A DNA stretch of 64,000 nucleotides from CAMCHP01 sp036835325. Its GTDB lineage: Bacteria > Bacteroidota > Bacteroidia > Flavobacteriales_D > Sanyastnellaceae. A program made the translations under genes and the position numbers. The stretch covers positions 1 through 64,000 of the forward strand of contig DAITMF010000010.1 in assembly GCA_036835325.1 (NCBI GenBank), written 5' to 3'. Position 1 is the first letter of the stretch. Each line of letters starts with the position of its first letter. This document shows, piece by piece, positions 7,707-16,756 of this stretch. A model generated the notes under the pieces. It saw only the letters and a list, made by a program, of their open reading frames with translations. It was not told the origin of the DNA and made no database searches.

Positions 7707-9186
7707 AGGTCCAGGTAGTCCCTTCTTTGGTGTCTTTGACTTCAATTTTCATGGCTTTCAGGTGGTCGCGGATGCGGTCAGCAGTGGGCCAATCTTTGTT
7801 GGTTTTGGCATCAGCACGAATGGCGAGAATGAGTTCCATCAAGCCGTCTGACATGTCGTTAGCGGTATTGTCGCCTGATTCAAGTTGCAACCCGAGCACC
7901 TCTGAGAAAAAGGCCTTGAAGGTTTCAGAAAGCACTTCGCAGTCAGCACTGCTGAGCTCAAGTTGGTCGGCGAGGTTGCTGTTGACGGCTTTGACACCTT
8001 CAAATAGGACAGAGATCAAAACGGGAGTGTTGAAGTCATCGTCCATCGCTTGGTAGCACCGTTCGCGCCATGCGTGCGCGTCGAAGGCCGATGCGGGTCC
8101 GGCTTTCAACTTGTCGAGGCTGCCAATGGCGTTGCACAGTTTTTCAAATCCGCGTTCTGCTGCTTGCAGGGCTTCATTTGAAAAGTCGAGGGTGCTGGCG
8201 TAGTGGCCTTGCAGCATGAAGAAACGCACCGTCATTGGGGTGTACCCTTTGTCGAGCAGTTTATGATTGCCGGTGATGAGTTCTTCAGGGGTAAAGCCGT
8301 TGCCTTCTGACTTGGCCATTTTTCGACCGTTGACGGTGAGCATGTTGCCGTGCATCCAGTACTTCACGGGCTCAACTCCGTGGGCGCCTTTGTTTTGGGC
8401 AATTTCGCATTCGTGGTGGGGGAATTTCAAATCCATTCCGCCTCCGTGAATGTCGAATTGTGTGCCGAGGTATTTTGTGCTCATGGCCGAGCATTCGAGG
8501 TGCCATCCCGGAAACCCTTCGCCCCAAGGTGAAGGCCAGTGCATGAGGTGGCTGGGGTCGGCTTTTTTCCAAAGAGCGAAGTCGAGTGAGTTGCGTTTCT
8601 CATCCTGTCCGTCCAGTTCCCGCGTATTGCTAATCAGCTCATCGATTTTTCGTCCTGACAGTTCACCGTAAGGAAAATCTTGGCTGTATTTGCGTACGTC
8701 GAAGTACACCGAGCCATTCACTTCGTAGCCATAACCTTTGGTTATGATTTCTTTTATGAGCTCGATTTGCTCAATGATGTGACCGGTGGCCGTTGGTTCA
8801 ATGGATGGAGGGAGGATGTTGAACACCCGCATGACATCGTGAAAGTCATTGGTGTAGCGTTGCACCACCTCCATCGGCTCGAGGTTTTCGAGTCGTGCTT
8901 TCTTGGCAATTTTGTCTTCGCCTTCGTCGCTGTCACCGGTGAGGTGACCGACATCGGTGATGTTGCGCACGTAGCGCACTTTGTACCCGATAAAGCTCAG
9001 GTAACGGTAAACGATGTCGAAGGTAAGGAAGGTGCGCACGTTGCCGAGGTGTACATTTGAATACACTGTAGGGCCACACACGTACATGCCTACGTAAGGT
9101 GAGTTCAAAGGCTCAAAGCGCTCTTTGTCGCGCTTGAGGCAGTTGTATATCACCAGTTTTCGGGTGATGGATTGATCGGTCAGCAT
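7696..9186 (-). CDS. cysS: Cysteine--tRNA ligase
   Basis: This is a 496-residue monomeric class I synthetase that charges tRNA-Cys. It shows the HIGH-type motif HLGN in GPTVYSNVHLGN and the KMSKS-type motif KMAKSEGN. The zinc-site residues are the Cys in YVCGPTVY, the Cys in WHLECSAM, and His/Glu in FPHHECEIAQN. The C-terminal DALR/anticodon region ends in GTTWTYDA. The start at 9186 is fixed by a TACTTTTG promoter at 9191-9198, which lies inside the longer frame that begins at 9216. Its 3' end overlaps the start of the M28 lipoprotein gene by 11 bases, so the two are cotranscribed and probably coupled. Confidence 0.96.
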   Translation of the reverse strand: MLTDQSITRKLVIYNCLKRDKERFEPLNSPYVGMYVCGPTVYSNVHLGNVRTFLTFDIVYRYLSFIGYKVRYVRNITDVGHLTGDSDEGEDKIAKKARLENLEPMEVVQRYTNDFHDVMRVFNILPPSIEPTATGHIIEQIELIKEIITKGYGYEVNGSVYFDVRKYSQDFPYGELSGRKIDELISNTRELDGQDEKRNSLDFALWKKADPSHLMHWPSPWGEGFPGWHLECSAMSTKYLGTQFDIHGGGMDLKFPHHECEIAQNKGAHGVEPVKYWMHGNMLTVNGRKMAKSEGNGFTPEELITGNHKLLDKGYTPMTVRFFMLQGHYASTLDFSNEALQAAERGFEKLCNAIGSLDKLKAGPASAFDAHAWRERCYQAMDDDFNTPVLISVLFEGVKAVNSNLADQLELSSADCEVLSETFKAFFSEVLGLQLESGDNTANDMSDGLMELILAIRADAKTNKDWPTADRIRDHLKAMKIEVKDTKEGTTWTYDA

Positions 9187-9190
9187 GGCG

Positions 9191-9198
9191 CAAAAGTA
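9191..9198 (-). promoter_or_regulatory. TAnnTTTG promoter of cysS, leaderless
   Basis: The minus strand reads TACTTTTG, ending 5 bases before the ATG at 9186. The expected transcription start therefore falls at the start codon. Confidence 0.65.
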
Positions 9199-9224
9199 AA
9201 CAATATCAATGCCCATTGCACCAG

Positions 9225-9250
9225 AAAGGGCCGCTTGTAGGCGACCCTTT
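9225..9250 (-). terminator. Hairpin terminator after the MORN gene
   Basis: AAAGGGCCGC and GCGACCCTTT form a 10-pair stem (one G-U pair) with a 6-base loop. It lies 33 bases beyond the stop of the minus-strand MORN gene. The trailing T-run is short, so it may be a weak or bidirectional terminator. Confidence 0.5.
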
Positions 9251-9282
9251 TCGGTTTGTTAAGTTGCAGTTATAGTTGTGAT

Positions 9283-10191
9283 TTACTTGTTGTTCTCGTC
9301 AATGACCCCTGAGCCGAGGTAGCGCCCGTCTTGGTAGATCTCGATTTTGATCAGCAATCCGTCGGCGTTGTAGCGGTACCATTTACCGTTGTAGAGTCGG
9401 CCGTTTTTGAATTCACCGGCTTGGGTAATTTGGCGCGCTTTGTTGTACAGAATGTTGTGTCCGTTCGGCTCAAACCTGAAGGCTTCATTCGGTTCTGCTT
9501 CGGCAGGCGTGAGGTCAGGAGCCTGTGCAACCGGCAGGGCGTTTTCGGTCTTTTCGGTTGCTTTTGGTGCAGTGCTGCCTGCACCGTACTTGCGAATGCT
9601 GCCGGGTTCAAGCACACCGTCGTTCATTTCTTTGGTTTCTTTCAAACGGCCGTCGGGGTAGTAGCGGCGCATTTTGCCTTCTTCTTTGCCGTTGATGATT
9701 TCAACTTCAAGGGCCAGTTGCCCGTTGTCGTGGAAATACTTCTGCATTCCGTAGCGTTTGCCGTTGTCAGCGAAGAAAAACGCTTGCTGCGGTTTGCCAT
9801 CGTTGTAAAAACGTGCAAACTCTCCAACGTTCTTGTTGCGGTGCCAACTGCCCCGCTCTTCGACCTGTCCGTTCGAGTAATAAATGGTATACGGTCCGTA
9901 CGGACTGCCATTTCTGAAGGTGATTTCGTTGCGGATTTTACCGTCTGGGTAGTACCGTTTCCACAAGCCTTCTTTGTTTCCGTTGAGGTAGTGTCCTTCT
10001 TCTACGGTAGCGTTAGCGCCGTAACCGGCTTCATCGAGCATGTAGCCCTTAATAATCCAGTAGCCCTGTCGCAATCCGTTCGCATCAACGCGGTTGAGCT
10101 CGCCAAAGCCTTCAGCGAACACCTGAAACGAGAAGCTCAGAATGAAAAGGAGCGAAGAAAGTCTGATTAAAGTTTGATTAGGCATTTTCAT
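9283..10191 (-). CDS. Secreted MORN/YwqK-repeat protein
   Basis: This protein has about 302 residues. A signal peptide (LLFILSFSFQVFA, cleaved before EGF) is followed by at least six tandem YwqK/MORN-type repeats with the pattern 'Y-x-x-G-x-x-x-x-x-x-x-x-x-G', for example YYPDGKIRNEI, YYSNGQVEERG, FYNDGKPQQAF and YYPDGRLKETK. A Pro/Ala/Glu spacer then leads to a last repeat. Such repeats form an open beta-sheet. Cytoplasmic relatives are annotated 'toxin-antitoxin system YwqK family antitoxin', but no toxin gene is near and this one is exported. The start could also be the upstream ATG at 10206. It follows the threonine dehydrogenase gene by 24-39 bases and is probably cotranscribed with it. 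Confidence 0.8.
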   Translation of the reverse strand: MKMPNQTLIRLSSLLFILSFSFQVFAEGFGELNRVDANGLRQGYWIIKGYMLDEAGYGANATVEEGHYLNGNKEGLWKRYYPDGKIRNEITFRNGSPYGPYTIYYSNGQVEERGSWHRNKNVGEFARFYNDGKPQQAFFFADNGKRYGMQKYFHDNGQLALEVEIINGKEEGKMRRYYPDGRLKETKEMNDGVLEPGSIRKYGAGSTAPKATEKTENALPVAQAPDLTPAEAEPNEAFRFEPNGHNILYNKARQITQAGEFKNGRLYNGKWYRYNADGLLIKIEIYQDGRYLGSGVIDENNK

Positions 10192-10230
10192 ACCAGGAGT
10201 TATCATTGGTTAACCCCTTGTACGCCAATC

Positions 10231-11202
10231 TTACTTCATGGTTTCACCGATCGTTCTTTTTTTTTCAATCTCGACCAGCATCACCTCGGTCATGCGGTCA
10301 ATCGTGTAGGCCGGTCGCCAACCCCAATCATCCTGCGAAGCAGCATCATCAATTGACGATGGCCAAGTATCGGCAATTTTTTGGCGGAAATCAGGCGCGT
10401 AGTCGATGGTGAAGCTTGGTATTTTTTTTCGGATGGATGCAGCCAATTCCTCGGGCGTGAAGTCGATTCCCGCAAGGTTGTATGCTCCCCGCTCTCGGAT
10501 GCGCTCGGCCGGAGCAGCCATCAGCTCCAGAGTGGCCCTGATAGCATCTTCAATGTACATCATCGGAAGCCGCGTCTCAGCCGATAAAAACGAGGTGTAG
10601 TGACCTTTGCTCAACGCTTCGTGGTAAATGTGCACGGCATAATCGGTGGTGCCTCCACCGGGCTCACTGCGGTGCCCAATCAAACCGGGGTAGCGCAAGC
10701 TCCGCACGTCGATGCCAAAATTGGCATGGTACCACGCACACCAGCGCTCGCCAGCTTGCTTCGAAATGCCGTACACCGTCGTTGGTTCGCACACGGTCAA
10801 TTGCGGGGTGTTCAGTTTTGGTGTGGTAGGTCCAAAAACGGCAATCGATGAGGGCCAAAATACCTTTTTGACGAGTCCTTTCTTGGCCGCATTCAAGATG
10901 TTGAATAAGCCGTTCATGTTCAAATCCCACCCGCGTTCAGGGTACTTTTCAGCCGTGGCGCTCAAGAGTGCTGCAAGGTTGTACACCGTGTCAATGCGGT
11001 GCTTCTCGAGCAAGCGCTCCACCTCTTCGGCGTTGAGTACGTTCAGGTGTTCGAAAGTAAGGTCGTGGAGTTCAGGGTGTTCGGGCGGACGAATATCACT
11101 CCCCACAACGTTTTCAACTCCGTCGCGTTTTTTCAACGCAATCAGCAGCTCAATACCGATTTGGCCTGCTGCACCAATCACCAACGAACGTTCCGTCGCC
11201 AT
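10231..11202 (-). CDS. L-threonine 3-dehydrogenase, SDR (UDP-epimerase-like) type
   Basis: This 323-residue extended-SDR enzyme oxidises L-threonine to 2-amino-3-oxobutyrate with NAD+. The N-terminal Rossmann motif is GAAGQIG. The catalytic Ser/Thr lies in the WPSSIAVFG segment and the Tyr-x-x-x-Lys is YGISK. The substrate-loop signature RYPGLIG...PGGGTTDYAVHIYHEAL is characteristic of the short-chain threonine dehydrogenases found in Bacteroidota and some psychrophiles, as opposed to the zinc-dependent Tdh. A 2-amino-3-ketobutyrate CoA ligase (kbl) partner is not in the window. It has its own promoter at 11236-11243. Confidence 0.92.
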   Translation of the reverse strand: MATERSLVIGAAGQIGIELLIALKKRDGVENVVGSDIRPPEHPELHDLTFEHLNVLNAEEVERLLEKHRIDTVYNLAALLSATAEKYPERGWDLNMNGLFNILNAAKKGLVKKVFWPSSIAVFGPTTPKLNTPQLTVCEPTTVYGISKQAGERWCAWYHANFGIDVRSLRYPGLIGHRSEPGGGTTDYAVHIYHEALSKGHYTSFLSAETRLPMMYIEDAIRATLELMAAPAERIRERGAYNLAGIDFTPEELAASIRKKIPSFTIDYAPDFRQKIADTWPSSIDDAASQDDWGWRPAYTIDRMTEVMLVEIEKKRTIGETMK

Positions 11203-11235
11203 ATGCTATCGTTTACCGGGTCATTTCCGGAGACA

Positions 11236-11243
11236 CAAAGGTA
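11236..11243 (-). promoter_or_regulatory. TAnnTTTG promoter of the threonine dehydrogenase gene
   Basis: TACCTTTG on the minus strand is a perfect -7 box. It gives a leader of about 28 bases before the ATG at 11202. Confidence 0.6.
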
Positions 11244-11294
11244 TAAAACAGCTGTGCACGGCAAGGGGTTCATTGCAACCGTGCAGCCTTGTGC

Positions 11295-12032
11295 TTACAA
11301 ACTGAGCAAGTCTTTGAATTTCACCGCTTGTCGGCGCGAAATCTCCACTTCGGCGCCGCCGTGCAGGGTAGCTTTCAAGCGTCCGTTAAACCAAGTATCG
11401 ACTTTTTCAACGTGGTTCACATTGATAATCTGCTGACGGTTCGCACGGAAAAACACATCTTCAGGCAGCCGCTCTTCAAGTTGGTTCAGCGAGCGCAGAA
11501 TAAGCGGCTTGAAACTTTCAAAGTACACCCTTGAATAGTTGCCATACACTTCAAACATGCGAATGTCGCCAAGGCGCACCAACCAACATTTTTCGCCGTC
11601 TTTCACGAAAACACGTTTGTCAGGGTGCAGCACACCTTCTTGATGAGCAGCGGCAGCCTGCGTTTGGGCCGCTTCGTTCTGCTTGATGAAGCGCTCCAAG
11701 GCACCCGCCAACCGATCAGGATTCACCGGCTTTAGAATGTAGTCAAGGGCATTGTACTCAAACGATTTGATGGCGTACTCATCGTACGCAGTGGTGAAAA
11801 TCACTCCGGGAACACTCTCGAGCTCTTCCAAGAGCTGAAAACCGTCTTTCCCCGGCATGTGAATGTCGAGAAACAAAAGATCGGGGTCATGCGCTTCAAT
11901 CAACTCCTTGGCCGTGTCGGCATTGTCGGCTTCGGCAACAATCTCAACTTCAGGGTGCGCTTCAAGCATGGTGCGCAGCTCCAAACGAGCAAGCCGCGAA
12001 TCTTCTACAATGATGGCGGTGATGTTATTCAT
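11295..12032 (-). CDS. LytTR-family response regulator
   Basis: This protein has 245 residues. An N-terminal receiver domain starts MNNITAIIVEDSR (acidic pocket Glu10-Asp11) and has phospho-acceptor Asp56 in LLFLDIHMPG. A Gln/Ala-rich linker leads to a C-terminal LytTR DNA-binding domain (about residues 140-243) that includes RLGDIRMFEVYGNYSRV and FFRANRQQIINVNHV. The start at 12032 overlaps the 3' end of the sensor kinase gene by 8 bases. The longer frame from 12170 would lie inside the kinase gene and adds no domain. It is the cognate regulator of the LytS-type kinase next to it. Confidence 0.95.
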   Translation of the reverse strand: MNNITAIIVEDSRLARLELRTMLEAHPEVEIVAEADNADTAKELIEAHDPDLLFLDIHMPGKDGFQLLEELESVPGVIFTTAYDEYAIKSFEYNALDYILKPVNPDRLAGALERFIKQNEAAQTQAAAAHQEGVLHPDKRVFVKDGEKCWLVRLGDIRMFEVYGNYSRVYFESFKPLILRSLNQLEERLPEDVFFRANRQQIINVNHVEKVDTWFNGRLKATLHGGAEVEISRRQAVKFKDLLSL

Positions 12033-13095
12033 GGTGGTAAGGGATTTCAATTCGTGCGATAACATTTTCGCCTTCTTGGCGGATGTGGAAGTTGGCCGCA
12101 TCTCCATACAGCAGCCGTAAACGACGGCGTACGTTCGGCAAACCAATGCCGTTGTTGTCGCGGTTGTCATTGGATGGAGAGAGCCAGGTTCCGGAGTTGC
12201 TCACTTCAATGCACAAGCGGTCGCTGATGCGCTCGGCCGAAACGCTTACTTCGCCACCATCCGGACGAGCCGATACGCCATGTTTCACACTGTTTTCAAC
12301 CAAAATTTGAATGATCATCGGAGGGATGACCGCCTTTTGCAACGCTTCATCAACCTCAATCCGATAGTTCAATCGGCTTTCGTACTGAATTTTATTCAAG
12401 ACAAGAAAGTCGTTCACCACATTGATTTCTTCGCGGAGGGCCACTTCGCGTTTCTCGGTCATGGTCATGCTGTAACGCAACAGTTCTGAGAGTTTGAGCA
12501 AGGCTTCACGTGAACGTGGAACGTCTTCGAGCATCAACGCACGAATGTTGTTCAACGCATTGAACATGAAATGCGGATTGATTTGGCCTTTCAAGGTGTT
12601 CAGTTGTGCATCGCGCACGGCCATCTCGCCTTTGTACCGATCAAGACGGGCAGTTTGTGCCAACCTGAAGTAATGCCAAGCGAAGTAAATAATGGCCCAA
12701 ATCAGCACAACAAAGTAGTTGTTAATCGCCGTGAGCCAAAGCACCGCTCGGTCGAAGACAGGAGCAGATTCAGGAAGTGCCAGGTGGGCGAGGTACTGCG
12801 ACCCTAACATCATGGCTGACCAAAGCAGCGAGGTAATCAATGCGCCACCAAATAGCGGGAACAGCACCGAACGCAAGCTCGAAGCAGAAAAATTCCCGCG
12901 CTTGATGTAGGCACGGTACAATGAGGTCATGCCAAAGCCACCGCCGGCCATCACCAAGGCCAAGAACAGGGTAATCCACTCGGTTTTTCCCCGCAACAAA
13001 TTGACCGCTATCGTTGCCAAAAACAACAACGACCACCCCGTAATCTGAAAGGCCCAAAACGGACCCCTGTTTTCATTTTCGGCTGCCGTCATCAT
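12025..13095 (-). CDS. LytS-type sensor histidine kinase
   Basis: This protein has 356 residues. Four hydrophobic segments occupy about residues 12-155, with no large periplasmic loop. They are followed by a coiled coil and the His_kinase domain, whose motif INPHFMFNALNNIRAL carries the phosphorylated His. The HATPase part shows a PPMIIQILVENSVKHG N-box and a final GIGLPNVRRRL. It pairs with the LytTR regulator downstream (8-base overlap). It overlaps the upstream SdpI-family gene by 23 bases, so the three form one tightly packed operon. The stimulus is unknown. The SdpI neighbour hints at membrane or cell-wall stress. Confidence 0.94.
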   Translation of the reverse strand: MMTAAENENRGPFWAFQITGWSLLFLATIAVNLLRGKTEWITLFLALVMAGGGFGMTSLYRAYIKRGNFSASSLRSVLFPLFGGALITSLLWSAMMLGSQYLAHLALPESAPVFDRAVLWLTAINNYFVVLIWAIIYFAWHYFRLAQTARLDRYKGEMAVRDAQLNTLKGQINPHFMFNALNNIRALMLEDVPRSREALLKLSELLRYSMTMTEKREVALREEINVVNDFLVLNKIQYESRLNYRIEVDEALQKAVIPPMIIQILVENSVKHGVSARPDGGEVSVSAERISDRLCIEVSNSGTWLSPSNDNRDNNGIGLPNVRRRLRLLYGDAANFHIRQEGENVIARIEIPYHHE

Positions 13096-13432
13096 TAAAT
13101 GCGTTTCTCAAAGCGTTGTCGACCCTTCGCACATCCAAGAGTACCAACACAATCATCCATCCATAAACAACCAATTGCGCAGCCTCAAACGGGAAGAGCA
13201 CGGTAACGGCAAGTGCAATGACCGCCAACCACGCTGCTGAGCGAAGCATCACCCGCGGAGCCATCCGATTGGCAAAATCCCATGCATCTTGACTCTGCAT
13301 GGCACGACGCGTGCGGTATCCGTAGCTTGAGTTAATCTTCTTGGGCGGATTTCGTTGTGTTATCCATCCAGCAATACCCAAAATAACAGCCGGTAACAAG
13401 TTCATTATCAATTCAATTGCGAAATTGGTCAT
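13073..13432 (-). CDS. SdpI-family membrane protein
   Basis: This 119-residue protein has three predicted membrane segments: at the N-terminus (about 6-24), about 62-80 and about 83-100. The conserved SdpI-type stretch SSYGYRTRRAMQSQDAWDFANR lies between the first two. In Bacillus, SdpI confers immunity to the SdpC killing peptide and also controls its regulator. Most homologues, including this one, are shorter and of unknown role. It heads the operon with the LytS kinase and LytTR regulator, an arrangement that suggests a membrane-associated modulator of the pair. That role is inference. Confidence 0.85.
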   Translation of the reverse strand: MTNFAIELIMNLLPAVILGIAGWITQRNPPKKINSSYGYRTRRAMQSQDAWDFANRMAPRVMLRSAAWLAVIALAVTVLFPFEAAQLVVYGWMIVLVLLDVRRVDNALRNAFNDDGSRK

Positions 13433-13554
13433 TTGCTCGGCACGTTTTCAAACACCGGTTAATCTGTGAAGGTAATCAAGCATTCCCTTGCTCCGTTGTT
13501 TTTTCTGAGGAACGGATGCGTACCCATGTTGAACGGAACGACCATCTATTTTGC

Positions 13555-13562
13555 TAATTTTC
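13555..13562 (+). promoter_or_regulatory. Probable -7 box of the sigma-factor operon
   Basis: TAATTTTC matches TAnnTTTG at all but the last base. A TTGA at 13529-13532 lies 22 bases upstream. Transcription would start near 13568, which excludes the TTG at 13551 as the start codon and favours GTG at 13581. Confidence 0.45.
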
Positions 13563-13580
13563 GCCACAGAAATACACCAA

Positions 13581-14114
13581 GTGCTACTGAGTCTCTTCGG
13601 ATCCGGAAATCCAAACAAACCCCTCACTCCTGACGAGTACCGGGAATACTTTGACCAGTACTACAAAGCCGTGCGCAGTTTTTTGTACTTCAAAACCGGC
13701 GATGAAGACCTCGCCGAAGACATTGCGCAAGACACGTTCGTCAAGCTTTGGGAAAACCGCGCGTCCATTGAACGTAAAACCGTTAAAGCCTACCTCTACA
13801 CCATCGCAGGCAACCTCGCCATCAACCAACTCAAGAGGCAACAACTGCGTTTCAAGTACATCAACGCGAGCGAAGACCGCGTTGAAAACAACTCGCCCGA
13901 GTACCTCATGATGATGAACGACTTCCGCAAACAGCTTGAAGACGCCATCAACGCCATGCCCGATGGCAGCAAAGAGGTGTTTCTCATGAACCGACTTGAA
14001 GACCTCAAGTACCGCGAAATTGCCGAGCGCCTTAACATCACGGTCAAAGCCGTCGAAAAAAGAATGAGCAAAGCACTTCAGATTTTGCGAGAAAAGCTCA
14101 ATATTGACGTGTGA
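13581..14114 (+). CDS. ECF-type RNA polymerase sigma-70 factor
   Basis: This protein has about 177 residues. Region 2 is clear (YFDQYYKAVRSFLYFKTGDEDLAEDIAQDTFVKLWEN in sequence order: promoter -10 recognition). Region 4 follows (DAINAMPDGSKEVFLMNRLEDL, then a helix-turn-helix YREIAERLNITVKAVEKRMSKAL). No ATG is available. GTG 13581 suits the promoter position, and TTG 13551 is the alternative. The gene heads a module with an STN-domain receptor, a DUF4249-like lipoprotein and FecR. This is the usual cell-surface signalling set in Bacteroidota, in which receptor occupancy releases the sigma factor from FecR. Its stop codon overlaps the receptor's GTG start. Confidence 0.93.
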   Translation: MLLSLFGSGNPNKPLTPDEYREYFDQYYKAVRSFLYFKTGDEDLAEDIAQDTFVKLWENRASIERKTVKAYLYTIAGNLAINQLKRQQLRFKYINASEDRVENNSPEYLMMMNDFRKQLEDAINAMPDGSKEVFLMNRLEDLKYREIAERLNITVKAVEKRMSKALQILREKLNIDV

Positions 14115-16756
14115 TTCATCGTCTTCTGATTTGCATCGTACTCGTTTTCTCACTGGCATCCGCGCAAGCGCTCCTCGCTCAGTCAGATACGTTGCGCGTT
14201 GCCTTTTCCGGAAATGACGTTTCGCTTGACCGTGCCTTGCTCACCATCCGTCGCAATTACGATGTCGCCGTGGTGTATGATAGCCAAGCCCTTCGAGGGG
14301 TAACCGTTTCGGGCGATGGCAGTTTGATGCCCTTCACCGAATTGCTTGGTCTATGGCTTGATGACTCGGCTTTTACCTTCGAAGTGGTGAACGCAACTGT
14401 CATCATTTTTCCGAAAGAAGAAGCCTTGCCCGAATCGTCGCAACCTGAATTTGGTATTTCGGCTGCCGGCCGTATCACCGATGCCGACACCGGAGAAGCC
14501 CTGCCTTTTGCCAACGTCGTGGTCATCTCAAACGGAAGAGGCGCCACCGCCAACGCCCAAGGCTGGTTTTATTTGCCCAATGTACCGGCCGATACCAGCA
14601 CCTTCATGGTTTCCTATTTGGGTTTTGAACCGCAAAGGGTTCGGCCGATTGAGTTCGAGAAAGCATCGGCCATGACGGTTGAATTGCGAAAACGCAGTGC
14701 GGTGCTTCCGGCAGCGGTGGTAAAAGCATCGCGCCGCAGCGAGGTCATTCGCGTCGATAGGCCATCGCTCGTGAGCATCGACAATGAATGGGTAAACCTA
14801 CTTCCCAATACCGGTGAACCTGACCCCATACGCAACCTCCAGCTGTTGCCGGGTGTGAGCGGCGCACTTGAAAACTCAGCGAATCTTCACATCCGTGGAG
14901 GGGCTGCCGACGAAAACCTTGTCGTGTACGATGGCATCACCATCTACTACCTTGACCATTTTTACGGACTCTTTTCAGCTTTCAATGCCAACAGTGTAAA
15001 AAACATTCGGCTGCACAAAGGGGTGTTTGAGCCCATGCACGGCGGTCGAGCGGCTTCAGTGGTTGAAGTCACCGGAAAAACGGGCAACCGTAAAGCAACA
15101 ACTGCAAAAGCCGATGTAGGACTGCTCTCCGCATCCGTCCACCTTGAAACCCCCATCATCGGAAACAAAGCGGCGCTCATGCTCTCAGCGCGCCGTTCGT
15201 TCACCGATGTGCTCTACTCACCGCTGTTTCAAAACCTCTTCAACAACCTTTATGCCAACAGCACGGCGGGTGGCGCACCGAACGACGATGGCGTTTTCGG
15301 TGAAGATCGCGCACCCGATTTCGCGTTTTACGACCTGACCGGAAAAGTAAGCTGGGAAAGCGACGCCGGTGATCAGTTTTCATTCACCCTCTACAACGGC
15401 AGCGACCAGCTCGCCATGGAGTTTACCGAAGCCTCGCGCGATATGCGCTTCATGTACGGCTACAACGACCAAAGCCGCTGGGGCACCACAGGTGCAGGCG
15501 CGCGGTGGGCACGCCAATGGTCGCCCGAAACCGATGGCGTGCTCACCTTAGGCTATTCAGTGTTTCGCTCTGAACTTTTTGGTTTTGACCGACGCAGCAA
15601 TTTGCTGCTTGGCATTGAAGAAACCTTGTTTTTTGACCGTGACACCGAGCTCAGCGACCTCACCATGCGCTACGATTGGAGCCACCAAAAAGGCAACCAC
15701 CGCATTGGCATGGGCACGGCCAACACGGCCCTTCGCGTTGAAAACCGAAGGCTTGATAGCGAAGGCGAATCAATTGACAACATCGCAGCAGAGGCCATTT
15801 TGGCGTTTTATTTGCAAGACGAATGGCAGGCCACCGGTCGCCTATCAATCACCGGAGGTGTGCGGTCAACCTACTATTCAGGCTTCGATCGCGCGTACCA
15901 TGAACCGCGTCTGATGGCCCGTTACAAGGCAAGTGAACGGCTGAGTTTTCACGGCGGGTATGGCAGAACTTGGCAGTTCATTCGCAACGTGCGCCGGCAA
16001 GACCTCTTCCTCAACACGGCCGATGAATGGCGCCTCGCCGAAGCTGAAGTACCCGCCCTCAGAGCCGATCAAATCAGCGCCGGTGCAACGGTTAAACTGG
16101 GCCAGTTTGAATTCAACACCGAGGCCTATGCACGTGCGACTTCAGGCAGCATTGAAGATGCCCTTCGCTTCATCGCCTTTGAGCCGGGCACCTTCGCCAA
16201 TGACCTCCTCGTAGGCACAGGCAATGCGCGTGGTGTCGAGTTTCTCCTCAGTAAAAACACCGGTATTCATACCGGATGGCTCGCCTACACCCTGGCCGAG
16301 GCCCGCAACAGCTTCGACCAGCTCAATAACAGTTCCGTGCCAAGCTACTACGATCGCCGCAACGAGCTGAAGTTCGTGTACGGCTTCAATCCCGGAAAGT
16401 ACCGCGCAGGCGTTGTCTTTGTTTACGGCTCGGGGTTGCCGTTCACAGCGGCAAACGGCACCTATCTTGTTGGTTTGCCCACCGGTGAGCAGCGCGAGCT
16501 CGTTGCGTTTTCATCGCTCAACGGCGCCCGATTGCCCGCTTACCACCGCCTCGATGTGTCGGGCGGCCGCACCTTCGAATGGGGCAGTACACGCAGCTAC
16601 GTCGGTTTATCGTTGTACAACGTGTACAACCGGCGCAACTTGCAAAACCGTTTCTTCTTCAGCGGAGGCTCAGAAGGCGACGATCTTCTGGTCAATTTCA
16701 GCGACATTGTTTTCCTTGGTTTTGTGCCATCAATACGCGTAAGCATCGAATGGTAA
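14111..16756 (+). CDS. TonB-dependent receptor with STN signalling domain
   Basis: This is an 881-residue outer-membrane protein. The order is: signal peptide cut at LLA before QSD; an STN domain (about residues 28-100, beginning LRVAFSGNDVSLDRAL) that contacts FecR in the periplasm; a carboxypeptidase-regulatory-like beta-sandwich (AAGRITDADTGEALPFANV, about 118-200); a TonB plug (NLQLLPGVSGALE...LHIRGG); and a beta-barrel that ends in ...FVPSIRVSIEW with a terminal aromatic residue, as expected for BAM insertion. The start is GTG, overlapping the sigma-factor stop by 4 bases. The ligand is unknown. FecA-like systems carry siderophores or other large nutrients. It overlaps the lipoprotein gene downstream by 7 bases. 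Confidence 0.94.
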   Translation: MIHRLLICIVLVFSLASAQALLAQSDTLRVAFSGNDVSLDRALLTIRRNYDVAVVYDSQALRGVTVSGDGSLMPFTELLGLWLDDSAFTFEVVNATVIIFPKEEALPESSQPEFGISAAGRITDADTGEALPFANVVVISNGRGATANAQGWFYLPNVPADTSTFMVSYLGFEPQRVRPIEFEKASAMTVELRKRSAVLPAAVVKASRRSEVIRVDRPSLVSIDNEWVNLLPNTGEPDPIRNLQLLPGVSGALENSANLHIRGGAADENLVVYDGITIYYLDHFYGLFSAFNANSVKNIRLHKGVFEPMHGGRAASVVEVTGKTGNRKATTAKADVGLLSASVHLETPIIGNKAALMLSARRSFTDVLYSPLFQNLFNNLYANSTAGGAPNDDGVFGEDRAPDFAFYDLTGKVSWESDAGDQFSFTLYNGSDQLAMEFTEASRDMRFMYGYNDQSRWGTTGAGARWARQWSPETDGVLTLGYSVFRSELFGFDRRSNLLLGIEETLFFDRDTELSDLTMRYDWSHQKGNHRIGMGTANTALRVENRRLDSEGESIDNIAAEAILAFYLQDEWQATGRLSITGGVRSTYYSGFDRAYHEPRLMARYKASERLSFHGGYGRTWQFIRNVRRQDLFLNTADEWRLAEAEVPALRADQISAGATVKLGQFEFNTEAYARATSGSIEDALRFIAFEPGTFANDLLVGTGNARGVEFLLSKNTGIHTGWLAYTLAEARNSFDQLNNSSVPSYYDRRNELKFVYGFNPGKYRAGVVFVYGSGLPFTAANGTYLVGLPTGEQRELVAFSSLNGARLPAYHRLDVSGGRTFEWGSTRSYVGLSLYNVYNRRNLQNRFFFSGGSEGDDLLVNFSDIVFLGFVPSIRVSIEW

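Noticed and set aside
9283..10191. Toxin-antitoxin assignment for the YwqK-type repeat protein
   Set aside because: The protein has a signal peptide and no toxin gene is adjacent. The family name alone is not evidence.
16579..16749. 57-residue N-terminal extension of the DUF4249-like lipoprotein
   Set aside because: It is Arg/Gln-rich out-of-frame translation of the receptor gene. The lipoprotein signal begins exactly at 16750.
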